A stretch of 64,000 nucleotides of DNA from assembly GCF_964253025.1 (NCBI RefSeq), contig NZ_CAXUQC020000001.1, forward strand, positions 2,604,001 to 2,668,000. Reading direction: 5' to 3'. Position numbers and translations under genes: made by a program. The notes beneath the pieces were generated by a model. The model saw only the letters and a list, made by a program, of their open reading frames with translations, had not been told where the DNA came from and searched no databases. Position 1 is the first letter of the stretch. Every line of letters begins with the position of its first letter. Shown in pieces: positions 15,927 through 24,463 of this stretch. Source of the stretch: Rhizobacter sp964253025 (lineage in GTDB: Bacteria; Pseudomonadota; Gammaproteobacteria; Burkholderiales; Burkholderiaceae_C).

Positions 15927-16823
15927 ATGGTCAGTGCCGTCTTCCATTCCCCGCTCGACGCCGCCGACGAGGCGCGCGCCGAGGCGGCCTCCCGCCCCAA
16001 GGTGCCCGCCGCGAGCGCCCCGCCCCCCCCTGTGCCACGCCCCGCCTTCGATTGGCGGGGTCTCTGGCTGAGCGTCATCCCGCCCGTGCTGGGCGTGGCG
16101 GCACTCATCGGCATCTGGGGCCTGCTCACGATGAAGAGCACCACGTTCCCCACGCCACTGGCGACCTTCAAGGAGGCGGTGGTCCTCTTCTCCGACCCGT
16201 TCTACAGCAATGGGCCGAACGACCAGGGCCTCGGCTGGAACATCCTGTTTTCCCTGCAGCGGGTCGCGGTCGGCTTCGGCCTCGCCGCCCTGGTGGGCAT
16301 CCCGTTCGGTTTCATGATCGGGCGCTTCGAGTTCCTGAACCGGATGTTCTCGCCGCTGATCAGCCTGCTCCGGCCGGTGTCGCCCCTCGCCTGGCTGCCC
16401 ATCGGCTTGCTGGTGTTCAAGGCCGCCAACCCGGCTGCCGTCTGGACCATCTTCATCTGCTCCATCTGGCCGATGATCATCAACACCGCGGTGGGCGTGC
16501 AGCGGGTGCCGAGCGACTACCTCAACGTGGCCCGGGTGCTCGACCTGTCGGAGTGGAAGATCATCACCCGAATCCTGTTCCCTGCCGTGCTGCCTTACAT
16601 GCTGACCGGCGTGCGGCTCAGCGTGGGCACCGCGTGGCTCGTCATCGTGGCGGCGGAAATGCTGACGGGTGGCGTGGGCATCGGCTTCTGGGTGTGGGAC
16701 GAGTGGAACAACCTCAACGTCACCCACATCCTCATCGCGATCTTCGTGATCGGCATCGTCGGGCTGTTGCTCGAGTGGATGCTGGTCTCGCTCGCCAAGC
16801 GATTCACCTACGACGACGTCTGA
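15927..16823 (+). CDS. nrtB: Nitrate ABC transporter permease
   Basis: Inner-membrane permease of the nitrate importer, of the BPD_transp_1 type. 298 residues. The first 45 residues are a proline/alanine-rich cytoplasmic tail, then about six membrane helices begin at about residue 52 (VIPPVLGVAALIGIWGLL). The conserved EAA-loop that contacts the ATPase is seen in LFPAVLPYMLTGVRLSVG. ATG 15927 has GAGGAG 6 bases upstream; the gap to nrtA is 31 bases and to nrtD 16. Confidence 0.93.
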   Translation: MVSAVFHSPLDAADEARAEAASRPKVPAASAPPPPVPRPAFDWRGLWLSVIPPVLGVAALIGIWGLLTMKSTTFPTPLATFKEAVVLFSDPFYSNGPNDQGLGWNILFSLQRVAVGFGLAALVGIPFGFMIGRFEFLNRMFSPLISLLRPVSPLAWLPIGLLVFKAANPAAVWTIFICSIWPMIINTAVGVQRVPSDYLNVARVLDLSEWKIITRILFPAVLPYMLTGVRLSVGTAWLVIVAAEMLTGGVGIGFWVWDEWNNLNVTHILIAIFVIGIVGLLLEWMLVSLAKRFTYDDV

Positions 16824-16839
16824 ACCCGGAGCCTCCACC

Positions 16840-17640
16840 ATGAAGAACTTCATTCAAGTCCAGCGCGCCGAGATGGTGTTCAACACCCGCAAGGGCCGCT
16901 TCCACGCGCTGCGCGAGATCGACCTGACGGTCGCCCGTGGCGAGTTCGTCACGCTCATCGGCCACTCGGGCTGTGGCAAGTCGACCCTGCTCAACCTCAT
17001 CGCGGGATTGACCTTGCCGACCAGCGGGGCGCTGCTGTGCGACAACCGGGAGATCGCCGCGCCCGGCCCGGAGCGCGCGGTGGTGTTCCAGAACCACTCG
17101 CTGCTGCCGTGGCTCACCTGCCACGAGAACGTCTTCCTGGCCGTGGAGCGGGTGTTCGGCGCCAGCGAAACGCGCACGCAACTCAAGGCCCGCACGCAGG
17201 CCGCACTCGAGCTCGTGAACATGGGACATGCGGCGAGCAAGCGTCCGCACGAGATCTCGGGCGGCATGAAGCAGCGCGTCGGCATTGCCCGGGCACTGGC
17301 CATGGAGCCCAAGGTGCTCCTGATGGACGAGCCCTTCGGCGCGCTCGACGCCCTCACCCGCGCTCACCTCCAGGACGAACTGCTCAAGATCGTGCAGCGC
17401 ACGCAGAGCACGGTGGTGATGGTGACGCACGACGTGGACGAGGCCGTGCTGCTGAGTGACCGCATCGTGATGATGACCAACGGCCCGGCGGCCACCATCG
17501 GCGAGATCCTCTCCGTCGAACTGCCCCGGCCGCGCGACCGCGTCGCGCTGGCGGAGGACCCGACCTACGTCCACTACCGCAAGGAGGTGCTCGACTTCCT
17601 GTACACGCGGCATGGTCACGTGGAGCGGGCCGCCGCCTGA
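16840..17640 (+). CDS. nrtD: Nitrate ABC transporter ATP-binding protein
   Basis: Cytoplasmic ATPase energising nitrate import. 266 residues, matching NrtD/NasD rather than the longer NrtC, which carries an extra substrate-binding-like domain. Walker A is GHSGCGKST, the ABC signature is ISGGMKQR, Walker B is VLLMDEPFGALD, and the switch histidine is in VMVTHDVDEA. Last of the three transporter genes; a strong hairpin follows before the kinase gene. Confidence 0.94.
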   Translation: MKNFIQVQRAEMVFNTRKGRFHALREIDLTVARGEFVTLIGHSGCGKSTLLNLIAGLTLPTSGALLCDNREIAAPGPERAVVFQNHSLLPWLTCHENVFLAVERVFGASETRTQLKARTQAALELVNMGHAASKRPHEISGGMKQRVGIARALAMEPKVLLMDEPFGALDALTRAHLQDELLKIVQRTQSTVVMVTHDVDEAVLLSDRIVMMTNGPAATIGEILSVELPRPRDRVALAEDPTYVHYRKEVLDFLYTRHGHVERAAA

Positions 17641-17658
17641 TTCCGGGTGCAGGCCGAT

Positions 17659-17683
17659 CCCTGCGGCAGCTCTCGCCGCAGGG
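17659..17683 (+). terminator. Intercistronic hairpin between nrtD and the membrane kinase gene
   Basis: CCCTGCGGC (17659-17667) pairs perfectly with GCCGCAGGG (17675-17683) around a 7-base loop. There is no T-tract, so it may be an mRNA-stabilising 3' end or a partial attenuator that lowers expression of the downstream signalling genes relative to the transporter. Confidence 0.45.
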
Positions 17684-17719
17684 GACTGAACAGAACAAGA
17701 TCACCGTTGGGGGTACGCC

Positions 17720-19861
17720 TTGAGTTCGTCCGTCACATCCGGCCTCGCGCTCGAAGGCGCCCGGCCTGCTTCACGCACTGCCCGGCGAGCGCCTCGTCCG
17801 ACGCTCGGGTTCACGCTCGGCAAGTACCGCGAGATCCTGATCGCCGTCGCGTTCTTCCTGCTGTTCGACCTGGCGGTGCTGGTGCTCAACTTCTACGTGT
17901 CCTACCAGATCGCGGAAGACGCCGTCTCCATCAACCTGGCGGGACGCCAGCGTATGCTGACGCAACGCCTGTCGAAAGCGCTCTTCAGTGCGGAGCTCGC
18001 GGTGGTCAACGGCGCCGTTCCGACGCCGTTGACCGATGAACTGCGAAGCGGATCCAAGCTTTTCGACGAGACCCTGTCCGCCTTCCGTGAGGGGGGCTCG
18101 GTCACCGGAGGCGACGGCAAGCCGGTGGCCCTGGTGGCGGCGGCAGGCCCGCGCAGTGCGGACATCCTGGCGCGGAGCACGACGCTGTGGCGCCCCTGGC
18201 ACGAACGCCTTCAACCCCTTGTCGATCCGGAGCGCCCGCCCTCGGTGGAACAGGTGCGCACGGCCGCCACTTACGCTCGCGACTACAACCTGACCCTGCT
18301 CGGCCTGATGAATGAACTGACCACCGACCTGGAAGCGGCTGCCAGCGCGCGAGCCTCCCAGCTGCGGCTGGTCCAGACGGCCGGCATCGTGCTCGCGCTA
18401 CTGAACTTCCTCTTCATCCTCTTCAAGTTCATCCGGCGGCTGCGGCAGTCGGACCAGGCGACCGAACAGGCCAACGGCGAGACCCGCGAGATCCTCTCGG
18501 TCGTTCGTGAGGGCCTGTTCCTCGTGACGCCCGAGCTGACCCTCGGCAGTCAGCTGTCGCAGTCCGTGCCCGCCATCCTCGGCCGCCCTGTCGCGCCCGG
18601 CGACCGATTCCTCGACCTGCTCGGCCCGATGGTCTCGCCCGCCACCCTGGAAGACGCCCGCGGCTACATGGACCTGCTCTTCCTCCCGCACATCCAGGAA
18701 GACCTGGTGCAGACGATCAACCCGCTCACCGAAGTGGAAGTGGCCACGACGGATGCCCTCGGCCAGCGGCAAACCCGCCACCTGTCGATGCGCTTCAACC
18801 GGGTGCCCTCCGAACAGGGCATCCGCCACCTGCTGGTCACGGTGCAGGATGTCAGCGCACGGGTCGCGCTCGAGCGCCAGCTGCATGGCGAGCAGCAGCG
18901 CGCCCAGCGGGAGTTCGACCTGCTGGTGCGCGCCTTCGAGGCGGACCCGACCGCCCTGCGCGGCTTCATCGATCGCGCCGAAGCTGCGTTGCTTGAAGTC
19001 AACGACCTGCTCCGCCAGGCCGAGGCCGGCGCAGACGCGCGACAGCTGCGCCGCACGGTGGATGCGATTCACCGGCACGTGCATGCGGTCAAGGGCGAGG
19101 CCTCGATGCTGGCGCTCGACCTGCTGGCCGCCAGCGCGCACGAGTTCGAGACACAGATCCAGTCGCTTCGGGAGGCCGGCACGGTGAGCGGTGAAGCCCT
19201 GCTGGCCTTGCCCCTGCCCCTTGAAGCGCTGCTCCTGAGGCTTCAGGCCCTGCGGCGCTCGGTCCTGCGGGCACCGCCCGCGTTGGCCGCGGAGCCACCG
19301 GCTGCCCCGGTTGACTTCGGCGCACCGCTCGCCAAGCTGGTGGCCCGCATCGGCGATGAACTGGGCCGGCCCGCACGCCTCGTCGCCTCGCTGGCGCCGC
19401 TGGCCGCCTTGCCGGCCGACACGCACGAGGCGCTGCTCAAGATCGCGCTGCAGCTGGTGCGCAATGCGGCCGTTCACGGGGTGGAGGCGCCGGCGCGCAG
19501 AGCCGCGAGTGGCAAGCCGGCCGTGGCGACCGTGGAGGTCACCCTCCGGCGCGATGAGGGCGACCATGTCGAGCTCGCAGTGCGCGACGACGGGTCGGGT
19601 GTCGACGTCGCACGGATCAGGCAGCGGCTCATCGAACTGGGCTGGTTCAGCGACACCCAGTTGGCCGAGATGAGCCCGGCCCAGCGCCTGGCCCAGATCT
19701 TCCGGCCCGGGTTTTCAACCGAGACGGAGCCGACCGAACACGCCGGCCGGGGTGTCGGTCTGGACATCGTCTCCGCCGAGGTCCGTCGGCTCGGCGCTCG
19801 GCTGCTGGTCTCGACGCGGCCGGGCCACGGCACCACCTTCCGCGTGCGGCTCGCCGTCTGA
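17720..19861 (+). CDS. Membrane sensor with PilJ, HPt and CheA-like ATPase domains
   Basis: Probable sensor kinase of a phosphorelay. 713 residues from a TTG start, with GGGGG upstream. Order: helix 1 (about 38-60); a periplasmic PilJ-type domain with INLAGRQRMLTQR (71-83), the pattern also seen in the P-box of nitrate sensors; helix 2 (about 219-238); a PAS-like region (about 255-390); an HPt domain with H455 in HAVKGEAS; then a CheA-like ATPase (about 535-713) with N-box LVRNAAVHG, GRGVGLDIV and GHGTTFRV. There is no DHp domain with an H-box, no CheA P3 dimerisation region and no CheW-like domain. It heads a cluster with a receiver and a CheX-like protein and follows the nitrate transporter. 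The ligand (nitrate?) is inference. Confidence 0.82.
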   Translation: MSSSVTSGLALEGARPASRTARRAPRPTLGFTLGKYREILIAVAFFLLFDLAVLVLNFYVSYQIAEDAVSINLAGRQRMLTQRLSKALFSAELAVVNGAVPTPLTDELRSGSKLFDETLSAFREGGSVTGGDGKPVALVAAAGPRSADILARSTTLWRPWHERLQPLVDPERPPSVEQVRTAATYARDYNLTLLGLMNELTTDLEAAASARASQLRLVQTAGIVLALLNFLFILFKFIRRLRQSDQATEQANGETREILSVVREGLFLVTPELTLGSQLSQSVPAILGRPVAPGDRFLDLLGPMVSPATLEDARGYMDLLFLPHIQEDLVQTINPLTEVEVATTDALGQRQTRHLSMRFNRVPSEQGIRHLLVTVQDVSARVALERQLHGEQQRAQREFDLLVRAFEADPTALRGFIDRAEAALLEVNDLLRQAEAGADARQLRRTVDAIHRHVHAVKGEASMLALDLLAASAHEFETQIQSLREAGTVSGEALLALPLPLEALLLRLQALRRSVLRAPPALAAEPPAAPVDFGAPLAKLVARIGDELGRPARLVASLAPLAALPADTHEALLKIALQLVRNAAVHGVEAPARRAASGKPAVATVEVTLRRDEGDHVELAVRDDGSGVDVARIRQRLIELGWFSDTQLAEMSPAQRLAQIFRPGFSTETEPTEHAGRGVGLDIVSAEVRRLGARLLVSTRPGHGTTFRVRLAV

Positions 19862-19875
19862 ACGAGGCCGATGCC

Positions 19876-20250
19876 ATGAAGCTGCTCGTCGTCGACGATT
19901 CCAACATGGTGCGCTCGCGCATCGCCCGCATCGTCCAGGGCGGCGCCCTGGGCCCGATCACGCTCGTCGGCCTCGCGCGCGACGGCACGGAGGCGCTGCG
20001 GGCGGCCCGCCAGGCGCGCCCGGACCTCGTCACCATGGACCTCACCATGCCGGGCATGGACGGGCTCACCTGCATCCCGGCCCTGTTGGCCCTTCATCAG
20101 CGCGCGCGCATCCTCGTCATCAGTGCCCTCGATGACAAGTCCACCGCCATCCGCGCGCTGCGGCTCGGGGCCCACGGCTTCCTCCCCAAACCCTTCACCG
20201 ACCAGGCGCTGCAGATCGCCCTGCTCGGCCTCATCCAGCACAAGGGCTGA
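19876..20250 (+). CDS. Single-domain CheY-like response regulator
   Basis: Stand-alone receiver of 124 residues with no output domain. The acidic pocket D7-D8 (VVDDSN), phospho-acceptor D55 (VTMDLTMPGMDG), the switch residue S83 (VISA) and the conserved K105 (LPKPF) are all present, so it should accept a phosphoryl group. It begins 14 bases after the membrane kinase and ends 4 bases before the CheX-like gene; the kinase HPt H455 is the obvious donor. What it binds when phosphorylated is not evident: it might act on a motor, on the kinase, or on another HPt. Confidence 0.9.
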   Translation: MKLLVVDDSNMVRSRIARIVQGGALGPITLVGLARDGTEALRAARQARPDLVTMDLTMPGMDGLTCIPALLALHQRARILVISALDDKSTAIRALRLGAHGFLPKPFTDQALQIALLGLIQHKG

Positions 20251-20254
20251 AACG

Positions 20255-20713
20255 ATGGTCTCGCTCAAGGAATCCGACCTGCGGCTGTTCGTCGACTCGG
20301 TCCGCCGCTATTTCGAGGTGACCAGCCGGGTGGCACCGGAAATCACGTCGGCCTTTCTCGGCATCGGCGACGTCCCGGCACACGAGTTCAACGGGATCGT
20401 CAGCTTCTCCGGCGCGTTCACCGGCGACGTCACCGTCTCCCTGCCGCTGCGCGCCGTCTCGGAGCTGCTGCTCATCCAGCACGAGACCCGCCTGACCGAG
20501 GCCAACCTGCTCGATGCCGTGGGCGAAATCGCCAACACCCTGGCCGGCAATGCACGCCGGACACTGGGCGAGACCCTGGACATCTCCGTGCCCAGGACCG
20601 TGCGCGGTGCACAGCTTGCGGCAACTCGGGTGCGCCGACATCCCTATGTGATCACCTTTCGGTGGAACTCCTACCCCGGAATGGTGTGCGTGGACCTGTT
20701 GGAGGCCGCTTGA
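20255..20713 (+). CDS. CheX-family phosphatase-like protein
   Basis: 152 residues. Members of the CheC/CheX/FliY group dephosphorylate CheY-P. The active-site signature D-x3-E-x2-N is visible at D87, E91 and N94 (DAVGEIANTLAGN), so catalysis is plausible; an isolated CheX domain fills the whole protein. ATG 20255 follows the receiver stop by 4 bases. In context it should reset the phosphorylated receiver encoded just upstream, closing a kinase-receiver-phosphatase loop. Some CheX-like proteins act only as binding domains, so phosphatase activity is inference from the motif. Confidence 0.8.
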   Translation: MVSLKESDLRLFVDSVRRYFEVTSRVAPEITSAFLGIGDVPAHEFNGIVSFSGAFTGDVTVSLPLRAVSELLLIQHETRLTEANLLDAVGEIANTLAGNARRTLGETLDISVPRTVRGAQLAATRVRRHPYVITFRWNSYPGMVCVDLLEAA

Positions 20714-20808
20714 GGGGAATCGGTGGCTGGCACATCGATTGCTGATGTCCGGATGACAGTGACTGTTCGTCGACTGTCTCCTCAGTAGGGCCCCTGCCCT
20801 TTGTGCAC

Positions 20809-20844
20809 CCGCCTGGCCCCTCCCGGGGTCAGGCGGCTTTTTTT
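20809..20844 (+). terminator. Rho-independent terminator after the CheX-like gene
   Basis: CCGCCTGGCCCC pairs with GGGGTCAGGCGG over 12 pairs (one G-T), with a 4-base loop, followed by a run of seven T. It ends the plus-strand nrt/signalling transcript. On the minus strand no T-tract follows the hairpin, so its effect on fdx transcripts is uncertain. Confidence 0.88.
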
Positions 20845-20869
20845 CGGCCGCGGACGACGCGGCTGGCCG

Positions 20870-21208
20870 TCAGTGGTTTTCCTTGGCGTGGTTGATCGAG
20901 TACTTGGGAATCTCGACCACCAGGTCCTGGTTGGCGACGATGGCCTGGCAGGACAGGCGCGAGTTGGGCTCCAGCCCCCAGGCCCGGTCGAGCAGGTCTT
21001 CCTCGGTTTCCTCCATCTCGCCCAGCGAGCGGAAGCCCTCGCGCACGACGACGTGGCAGGTCGTGCAGGCGCAGCTCATGTCACAGGCGTGCTCGATGTT
21101 GATCTTGTTCTCGAGCATGGCCTCGCACACGGAGGTGCCGGTGTCGGCCTGGATCTCGGCGCCCTCGGGGCAGTACTCGGGGTGCGGAAGGATGCGGATG
21201 ATGGGCAT
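20870..21208 (-). CDS. fdx: ISC-system [2Fe-2S] ferredoxin
   Basis: Adrenodoxin-type ferredoxin that supplies electrons for iron-sulfur cluster assembly on IscU. 112 residues. The cluster ligands C-x5-C-x2-C...C are visible in HACDMSCACTTCHV and LSCQAIVA. The C-terminus PKYSINHAKENH is typical of Isc ferredoxins. Last gene of the isc operon, 2 bases after hscA. The small iscX gene that follows fdx in enterobacteria is not present here. Confidence 0.96.
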   Translation of the reverse strand: MPIIRILPHPEYCPEGAEIQADTGTSVCEAMLENKINIEHACDMSCACTTCHVVVREGFRSLGEMEETEEDLLDRAWGLEPNSRLSCQAIVANQDLVVEIPKYSINHAKENH

Positions 21209-21210
21209 GT

Positions 21211-23067
21211 TCAGACTTCTTCGACCCGCTTGCCCGTGAGGGCCTGGCGCAGGCTGCGGTTCATTCGTTCGGCGGCGAAGGCCTCGGTGCCGTCGGCCAG
21301 CGCTTCCACGGCGGTGTCGATGGCACGGTGGTCCTCGCCGTTGCGCAGGCGCTCCAGGTCGTCGAGCAGGGCGTCGATCTTCGTGCGCTGATCAGCGTCG
21401 AGCAGATCGCCGTCGGCAGCCAGCGCCGCCCGGGTGGCGAGCAGCATGCGTTCGGCTTCCACCTGCGACTCGCGCAGGCTGCGGGCCTGCATGTCGGACT
21501 CGGCGGTGGTGAAGCTCTCCTTGAGCATGCGGGCGATGTCGTTGTCGGTGAGCCCGTAGCTGGGCTTCACCGTGATCGCCGCCTCGACGCCCGAGGTCTC
21601 CTCGCGGGCGGCAACGCTGAGCAGTCCGTCGGCATCCACCTGGAAGGTGACGCGGATGCGGGCCGCGCCGGCGGCCATCGGCGGCATGCCACGCAGTTCG
21701 AAGCGGGCGAGCGAACGGCAGTCGCTCACCAGTTCGCGTTCCCCCTGGACCACATGGATGGCCAGCGCCGTCTGCCCGTCCTTGAAGGTGGTGAAGTCCT
21801 GCGCGCGTGCCGTGGGAATGGTGCTGTTGCGCGGGATGATGCGCTCCACCAGTCCGCCCATGGTCTCGAGGCCCAGGGACAGCGGGATCACGTCGAGCAG
21901 CAGCATCTCGTCCGCACCGGCGTTGCCGGCCAGGGCGTTGGCATGCAGGGCGGCGCCAAGCGCCACGACCTCGTCCGGGTTCAGGTTGGTGAGCGGTGTC
22001 TTGCCGAAGAACTCGCCCACGGCGCGCTGCACCTTGGGCATGCGCGTGGAGCCGCCCACCATCACGACGCCGACCACGTCCTCGCGGGCCGAGCGCGCGT
22101 CACGAAGCACCTTGCGCATGGCGGTGACCGTGCGGGCCACCAGCGGCTCGGTGATCGTCTCGAACTGGTCGCGCCCGATGCGCACCGAGAGTTCGCCGCT
22201 GCTGAGCGGACAGGCGAGCGTGGCATGGTCGGCCGCAGACAGCTTTTCCTTGGCCGCGCGCGCTGCGACCAGCACGGCCCGCTTGTCTTCCGGGCTCACG
22301 GCCTGCAGGTTCGCTTCGGCGAGCGCCCAATCGGCCAGCGCACGATCGAAGTCGTCACCGCCCAGTGCGGAGTCGCCGCCCGTGGCCACGACCTCGAAGA
22401 CACCCTTGGACAGGCGCAGCAACGAGATGTCGAAGGTGCCGCCCCCGAGGTCGTAGACGGCGTACAGGCCTTCTGAGCCGTTCTCGAGGCCGTAGGCAAT
22501 CGCCGCAGCAGTCGGTTCGTTGATGAGCCGCAGCACGTTGAGACCGGCGAGCTGGGCCGCGTCCTTGGTGGCCTGGCGTTGGGCGTCGTCGAAATAGGCG
22601 GGCACCGTGATCACGGCGCCGAACAGGTCGTCGGCGAAGGTGTCCTCGGCGCGGTGGCGCAGGGTGGCGAGGATCTCGGCCGACACCTCCACCGGCGACT
22701 TCACCCCTTCGACCGTCTGCAGTTGCACCATGCCGGGCGCGTCGACGAAGTCGTAGGGCAGCTTCTCTCGCCCGTCGATGTCGGGCAGGCCGCGGCCCAT
22801 GAAGCGCTTGACCGACACGATGGTGTTGCGGGGGTCGCTGGCGGCCTCGTTCAAGGCGTCGTGGCCGATGTGGCGGCGCCCGCCGCCGAGGTAGCGCACC
22901 GCGGACGGAAGGATCACGCGGCCCGCGTCATCGGGCAGGCACTCGGCCACGCCGTTGCGCACGCCAGCAACCAGGGAATGCGTGGTGCCGAGGTCGATGC
23001 CGACGGCGATCCGCCGCTGGTGAGGATCGGGGGCGCCCCCGGGTTCGGAAATCTGAAGCAGTGCCAT
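21211..23067 (-). CDS. hscA: Fe-S assembly chaperone HscA
   Basis: Specialised Hsp70 that, with HscB and ATP, releases clusters from IscU by binding its LPPVK motif. 618 residues, as expected. The ATPase domain starts with GIDLGTTHSLVAGV, with YDLGGGTFDISLL further on; the substrate-binding domain and a helical lid follow. ATG 23067 (MALLQISEPG) is 4 bases after the hscB stop and gives the family N-terminus. Confidence 0.97.
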   Translation of the reverse strand: MALLQISEPGGAPDPHQRRIAVGIDLGTTHSLVAGVRNGVAECLPDDAGRVILPSAVRYLGGGRRHIGHDALNEAASDPRNTIVSVKRFMGRGLPDIDGREKLPYDFVDAPGMVQLQTVEGVKSPVEVSAEILATLRHRAEDTFADDLFGAVITVPAYFDDAQRQATKDAAQLAGLNVLRLINEPTAAAIAYGLENGSEGLYAVYDLGGGTFDISLLRLSKGVFEVVATGGDSALGGDDFDRALADWALAEANLQAVSPEDKRAVLVAARAAKEKLSAADHATLACPLSSGELSVRIGRDQFETITEPLVARTVTAMRKVLRDARSAREDVVGVVMVGGSTRMPKVQRAVGEFFGKTPLTNLNPDEVVALGAALHANALAGNAGADEMLLLDVIPLSLGLETMGGLVERIIPRNSTIPTARAQDFTTFKDGQTALAIHVVQGERELVSDCRSLARFELRGMPPMAAGAARIRVTFQVDADGLLSVAAREETSGVEAAITVKPSYGLTDNDIARMLKESFTTAESDMQARSLRESQVEAERMLLATRAALAADGDLLDADQRTKIDALLDDLERLRNGEDHRAIDTAVEALADGTEAFAAERMNRSLRQALTGKRVEEV

Positions 23068-23071
23068 CTTG

Positions 23072-23590
23072 TCATTGTCCCAGCTGCTCGAGCCGGCGGT
23101 CGATGTCGGACGCGAAGCGCTCAACGAACATGAGGGCTCTCACCTGGCGCGCCGCGGCGGGGAAGTCGTGATCGGTGTCGATGAGGCGCTGCAGCTCGGC
23201 AAGGCCTTTGCGGTGGTGTTCGGCCACTTCGTCGTTCAAGGCATTCACCGCCTCGACGGTGTCCGCCTCGTCAAGCGACTCGCGCCACGCCATCTGCTGG
23301 ATGAGAAACGGGCCGGGCATGGCCGTGTTGCGCTCGGCGTCGATCGACGTGCCGGCCAGTTCGCATAACAGCGCACCCCGCCGCAGGGGATCCTTGAGAC
23401 GCTGGTAGGCCTCGTTCACCCGCACCGCCCACTGCATCGCCACCCGTTGGGCCGCGCCGCCTTCGCCGACGAAGCGGTCGGGGTGGACCTCCGCCTGCAG
23501 AGCGCGCCAGCGGGCATCGAGCGCGCCGCGGTCCTGTTCGAACCGGCGCGGCACGCCAAAGAGTTCGAAGTCGTCGCTGTCGAGCTTCAT
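23072..23590 (-). CDS. hscB: Fe-S assembly J-domain co-chaperone HscB
   Basis: J-protein that delivers IscU to HscA and stimulates its ATPase. 172 residues. The J-domain fills the N-terminal half with the HPD loop in AEVHPDRFVG; the C-terminal three-helix bundle that binds IscU follows. ATG 23590 (MKLDSDDFELFGVP) is chosen over upstream in-frame starts because it opens with the family motif. The gap to iscA is 88 bases. Confidence 0.96.
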   Translation of the reverse strand: MKLDSDDFELFGVPRRFEQDRGALDARWRALQAEVHPDRFVGEGGAAQRVAMQWAVRVNEAYQRLKDPLRRGALLCELAGTSIDAERNTAMPGPFLIQQMAWRESLDEADTVEAVNALNDEVAEHHRKGLAELQRLIDTDHDFPAAARQVRALMFVERFASDIDRRLEQLGQ

Positions 23591-23678
23591 GAGGCAGGGA
23601 TCCGAAAGAGTGGAGCGCGTCGAACGTGAAAAGGCGCGGCTCGCGGCCGCGCCCTTCGGGTCCGCGAGACGGGAGAAC

Positions 23679-24002
23679 TCAGACGCGGAAGGACTCACCG
23701 CAACCGCAGCGGTCTTTCTCGCGCGGGTTGTGGAACTTGAAGCCTTCGTTGAGCCCTTCGCGAACGAAGTCGAGTTCGGTGCCGTCGAGGTAAGGCAGGC
23801 TCTTGGGGTCGATGAGGACCTTCACGCCGTGTCCTTCGAAGACCACGTCTTCCGGCGCCACGTCATCCGCATACTCGAGCTTGTAGGCGAGGCCCGAGCA
23901 GCCGGTGGTCTTGACGCCCAGGCGCACGCCCACGCCCTTGCCCCGCTTGGCGATGTAGCGCGACACGTGGCGCGCGGCCGCTTCGCTCAACGTGACAGCC
24001 AT
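23679..24002 (-). CDS. iscA: A-type iron-sulfur carrier IscA
   Basis: Carrier that receives and passes on Fe-S clusters, chiefly for [4Fe-4S] assembly. 107 residues. The three conserved cysteines are in KTTGCSGLAYKL and CGCGESF. ATG 24002 begins 2 bases after the iscU stop. Confidence 0.97.
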   Translation of the reverse strand: MAVTLSEAAARHVSRYIAKRGKGVGVRLGVKTTGCSGLAYKLEYADDVAPEDVVFEGHGVKVLIDPKSLPYLDGTELDFVREGLNEGFKFHNPREKDRCGCGESFRV

Positions 24003-24004
24003 GT

Positions 24005-24418
24005 TCAATGTGCCTTTGCCGCCGCGGCGCCCGGTGCGGACGTCTTGGCCCGGTAGTCGTCCACCGCTGCCTTGATGGCGTCTTCGGCCAGGATCGAGCA
24101 GTGGATCTTGACCGGCGGCAGCGCCAGTTCCTCGGCGATGTGGGTGTTCTTGATGGCGAGCGCCTCGTCGAGCGACTTGCCCTTGACCCACTCGGTGACG
24201 AGCGAGCTGGAGGCAATCGCCGAACCGCAGCCGTAGGTCTTGAACTTCGCGTCCTCGATCAACCCGGTGCTCGGGTTCACCTTGATCTGCAGCTTCATGA
24301 CGTCGCCGCAGGCCGGCGCGCCCACCATGCCGGTGCCGACCGTGTCGTCACCCTTCTCGAACGATCCCACGTTGCGCGGGTTCTCGTAGTGCTCAACCAC
24401 TTTTTCGCTGTATGCCAT
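24005..24418 (-). CDS. iscU: Iron-sulfur cluster scaffold IscU
   Basis: Scaffold on which [2Fe-2S] clusters are first built from IscS sulfur. 137 residues. Ligand cysteines are in GAPACGDVMKL, YGCGSAIASSS and KIHCSILAED, and the HscA recognition motif appears as LPPVK. It lies 45 bases after iscS. Confidence 0.98.
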   Translation of the reverse strand: MAYSEKVVEHYENPRNVGSFEKGDDTVGTGMVGAPACGDVMKLQIKVNPSTGLIEDAKFKTYGCGSAIASSSLVTEWVKGKSLDEALAIKNTHIAEELALPPVKIHCSILAEDAIKAAVDDYRAKTSAPGAAAAKAH

Positions 24419-24463
24419 CTCAATACTCCTAGTCGTTCATGCGGCGTGTGACTCGGCGCGACG

